Below are positions 50,543 to 51,704 of a stretch of DNA of 51,704 nt, piece by piece. Under the pieces are notes generated by a model, which made no database searches, was not told where the DNA came from, and worked only from the letters and a program-made list of their open reading frames with translations. The stretch lies in assembly GCA_030431975.1 (NCBI GenBank), contig JAUIHP010000032.1, positions 1 to 51,704 on the forward strand, in the 5' to 3' direction. A program made the translations under genes and the position numbers. Positions within the stretch are counted from its first letter, which is position 1. Every line of letters begins with the position of its first letter. This DNA is from a bacterium (GTDB taxonomy: Bacteria; Eisenbacteria; RBG-16-71-46; CAIMUX01).

Positions 50543-51028
50543 GTGATTCGTCTTGCCGCGTCCCTCGTCTTCATGGGTGTCGCGTTTCTGCTGGGAGCGC
50601 CCTCATTCGTGGACTCAACATTAGGAGAGGAACCCACCGTGGAACTCGGCAACTTCTCGGTCAGTCTTGCCGTCAAGGACATCGCCCTTTCGAAGAAGTT
50701 CTATCAAACGCTCGGCTTTGAGGTCGTGGACGGTGACGAGGCGCAGGGCTGGCTCATTCTGCGCAACGGCACGACGAAGTTGGGACTCTTTCAGGGAAAG
50801 TTTGAAGGGAACATCATGACCTTCAATCCGGGCTGGTCCGGGACGGGCGAGGCGCTCGATACGTTCACCGACGTTCGCAAACTGCAGCAGCGGTTGCTGG
50901 ATGCGGGGCAGGAGTTGGCCGTGTCTACGGATCCGGAGGGTACGGGTCCGGCTCACATCGTTTTCTACGATCCGGACGGCAACTGCATCATGCTCGATCA
51001 ACACGTTCCCGCCGCTCCTGCCCGTTGA
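50543..51028 (+). CDS. Glyoxalase-fold (VOC) protein with possible export signal
   Basis: A 161-residue protein ending in one VOC module: ELGNFSVSLAVKDIALSKKF, YQTLGFEVVDGD, AQGWLILRNGTTKLGLFQG, and GPAHIVFYDPDGNCIMLDQH, where the terminal Asp/His-rich strand often binds metal. The GTG at 50543 has AAGGAG 6 bp upstream and gives a signal-like start (IRLAASLVFMGVAFLLGAPS). A second GTG at 50639, behind AGGAGAGGA, would give a cytoplasmic form of about 129 residues, typical for the family. Both sites are good and the choice is uncertain. VOC proteins isomerise, cleave or sequester small molecules; neighbouring AraC/GyrI regulator and monooxygenase suggest a detoxification link. Confidence 0.82.
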   Translation: MIRLAASLVFMGVAFLLGAPSFVDSTLGEEPTVELGNFSVSLAVKDIALSKKFYQTLGFEVVDGDEAQGWLILRNGTTKLGLFQGKFEGNIMTFNPGWSGTGEALDTFTDVRKLQQRLLDAGQELAVSTDPEGTGPAHIVFYDPDGNCIMLDQHVPAAPAR

Positions 51029-51054
51029 GGGGAGGCTTGAACGTCGAAATCCCC

Positions 51055-51186
51055 CTCGCGTTTGATGACGGTGCCGTCCGGCTGAAGGTTCGCACGCGCT
51101 TGAGGACGGTCCGTCCGGCTGGAGGTTCGCACGCGCCTGACGATGCCGCCATCCGGCTAACGGTTTGCCCGCGTTTGTCGATGAGC
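51055..51186. repeat. 37-38-bp tandem repeat (about three copies)
   Basis: Units start at 51074, 51111 and 51149, each with CC(G/A)TCCGGCT followed by a GGTT(C/T)GC box and a CGCG run; a half copy precedes them (51055-51073). Copies 1 and 2 are close, copy 3 is diverged. The array fills most of the 182-bp gap between the VOC gene and the FG-GAP fragment; no other feature is seen there. Confidence 0.6.
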
Positions 51187-51210
51187 GGCGTCCTACTTGA
51201 ACTCGGTCCG

Positions 51211-51704
51211 TCATCGTTCTCGGCGATCGGGTGCCACACTGCGTTCGCCGCTCGTTGCGCCGCCCGGTCGTAGGAGGGCGATGCCGGGTTGGTTCCAGCC
51301 GCCTGCGAACAGGATGAGGCCTTCGTTCGTGCTTAGGACCTCGACAACCTGTGCGTCCAAGCCTCCGCAGTCCAGCTCATGAGCAAGGTCGAACTTGTGG
51401 GACGAGCCGAACTCTCCGTCGGTGTTACTCGACCAAACGAATATCGATCGCCGAGACATGCAGGCGGCGAACACCTCGTTTCGTCCGTCTCCATCCAGGT
51501 CCGCGATTCGGGGAGCCGTGAAGGACGCGGGAGCTGTCAATAAGTCGTGGTCGCCCAACTGATCGAGACGAAGTTGGTCGTGCTTCGATGCCGCCGCTGC
51601 GCTCAGCGTGTTGTAGTACACGGCCAGCGATTGTGCCGGTATGACCCGGGGACATGGGTAACACTTTAGACCGGAGACATGGGTGACAGATTTGCCAGGC
51701 TTGG
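51211..51704 (-). pseudogene. FG-GAP repeat protein fragment, 5' part replaced by IS-like sequence
   Basis: The frame ends at 51211 and is open to the window edge. It contains one calcium-type FG-GAP blade (APRIADLDGDGRNEVFAACM with SRRSIFVWSSN) preceded by VIPAQSLAVYYNTLSAAAAS, and it ends in a short tail after ILFAGGWNQPGIALLRPGG. Blade spacing implies a larger propeller upstream, but the codons beyond about 51645 read through an insertion-sequence-like end. The gene is therefore probably truncated by insertion. A GTG at 51621 could start a 136-residue product; no ribosome site is clear. It shows no signal peptide. Confidence 0.6.
51651..51704. mobile_element. Probable terminus of an insertion sequence (IS481-like)
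   Basis: GACATGGGTAACA (51651-51663) and GACATGGGTGACA (51676-51688) repeat 25 bp apart, with CCGGG and CCGGA before them. From memory, such repeated GACATGGGTxACA boxes mark the ends of some IS481-type elements. The transposase would lie beyond the window, so the family is uncertain. Confidence 0.5.

Noticed and set aside
51055-51186. Possible CRISPR array from 37-bp repeats
   Set aside because: Copies are contiguous, without spacers; it is a tandem repeat.

Overview
This is a GC-rich bacterial chromosomal window. Secreted proteins dominate it, most ending in a FlgD/T9SS-like Ig tail (about 80-100 residues ending in an SGxYx motif and a short basic end). Lipoproteins, beta-propellers, FG-GAP repeats and a serine/threonine kinase joined to a STAND-type ATPase and TPRs are also present. 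That mix suggests an uncultured Gram-negative lineage of the FCB superphylum (Eisenbacteria, Latescibacterota or Krumholzibacteriota type). The assignment is inference: there is no rRNA or ribosomal protein here, and no tRNA or CRISPR array was seen.

Layout. Positions 1-2700 are an accessory patch: the broken end of a large serine recombinase, a type IV toxin-antitoxin pair (AbiEi/AbiEii) with an orphan Phd antitoxin gene just upstream, and a headless nucleoside deaminase. A secreted beta-helix protein follows (2710-4083). Positions 4421-11069 (minus) hold a three-gene RND efflux operon whose genes overlap by 4 bp; its outer-membrane gene encodes a substrate-binding domain fused to TolC. A subtilisin-like lipoprotein (11356-14805) converges on a second AbiE pair (14821-16442). 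That pair has an ordered four-site operator around a good promoter. A frameshifted cysteine-synthase-like gene, a membrane glycosyltransferase with a TPR tail, a small secreted protein and the kinase-STAND-TPR protein take the window to 24.2 kb.

Positions 24.6-35.6 kb are a block of secreted proteins (LVIVD propeller, FlgD-tail proteins, ARWDG-repeat lipoprotein, C39-like protease). It is interrupted by one AAA/DUF4143 ATPase whose -10 box and start codon lie in a palindrome. Positions 35966-40173 form a metal-transport-type operon: DUF3299, His-rich DUF2796/ZrgA-like protein, ABC ATPase, FtsX permease, second DUF3299. An OsmC peroxiredoxin and a terminator end that run.

Positions 40.9-51.7 kb hold an NTF2-like protein, an Fn3/TolB-propeller lipoprotein, a large FG-GAP protein, an unknown secreted coiled protein, an FAD monooxygenase, an AraC/GyrI regulator, a glyoxalase-fold protein and an FG-GAP gene whose 5' part runs into what looks like an insertion-sequence end. 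Several short tandem repeats lie in this last part.

The observations most worth following are the substrate-binding-TolC fusion, the 21-bp-phased AbiE operator, the Phd-AbiEi-AbiEii arrangement, the DUF3299-flanked ABC operon and the hairpin start of the DUF4143 gene.
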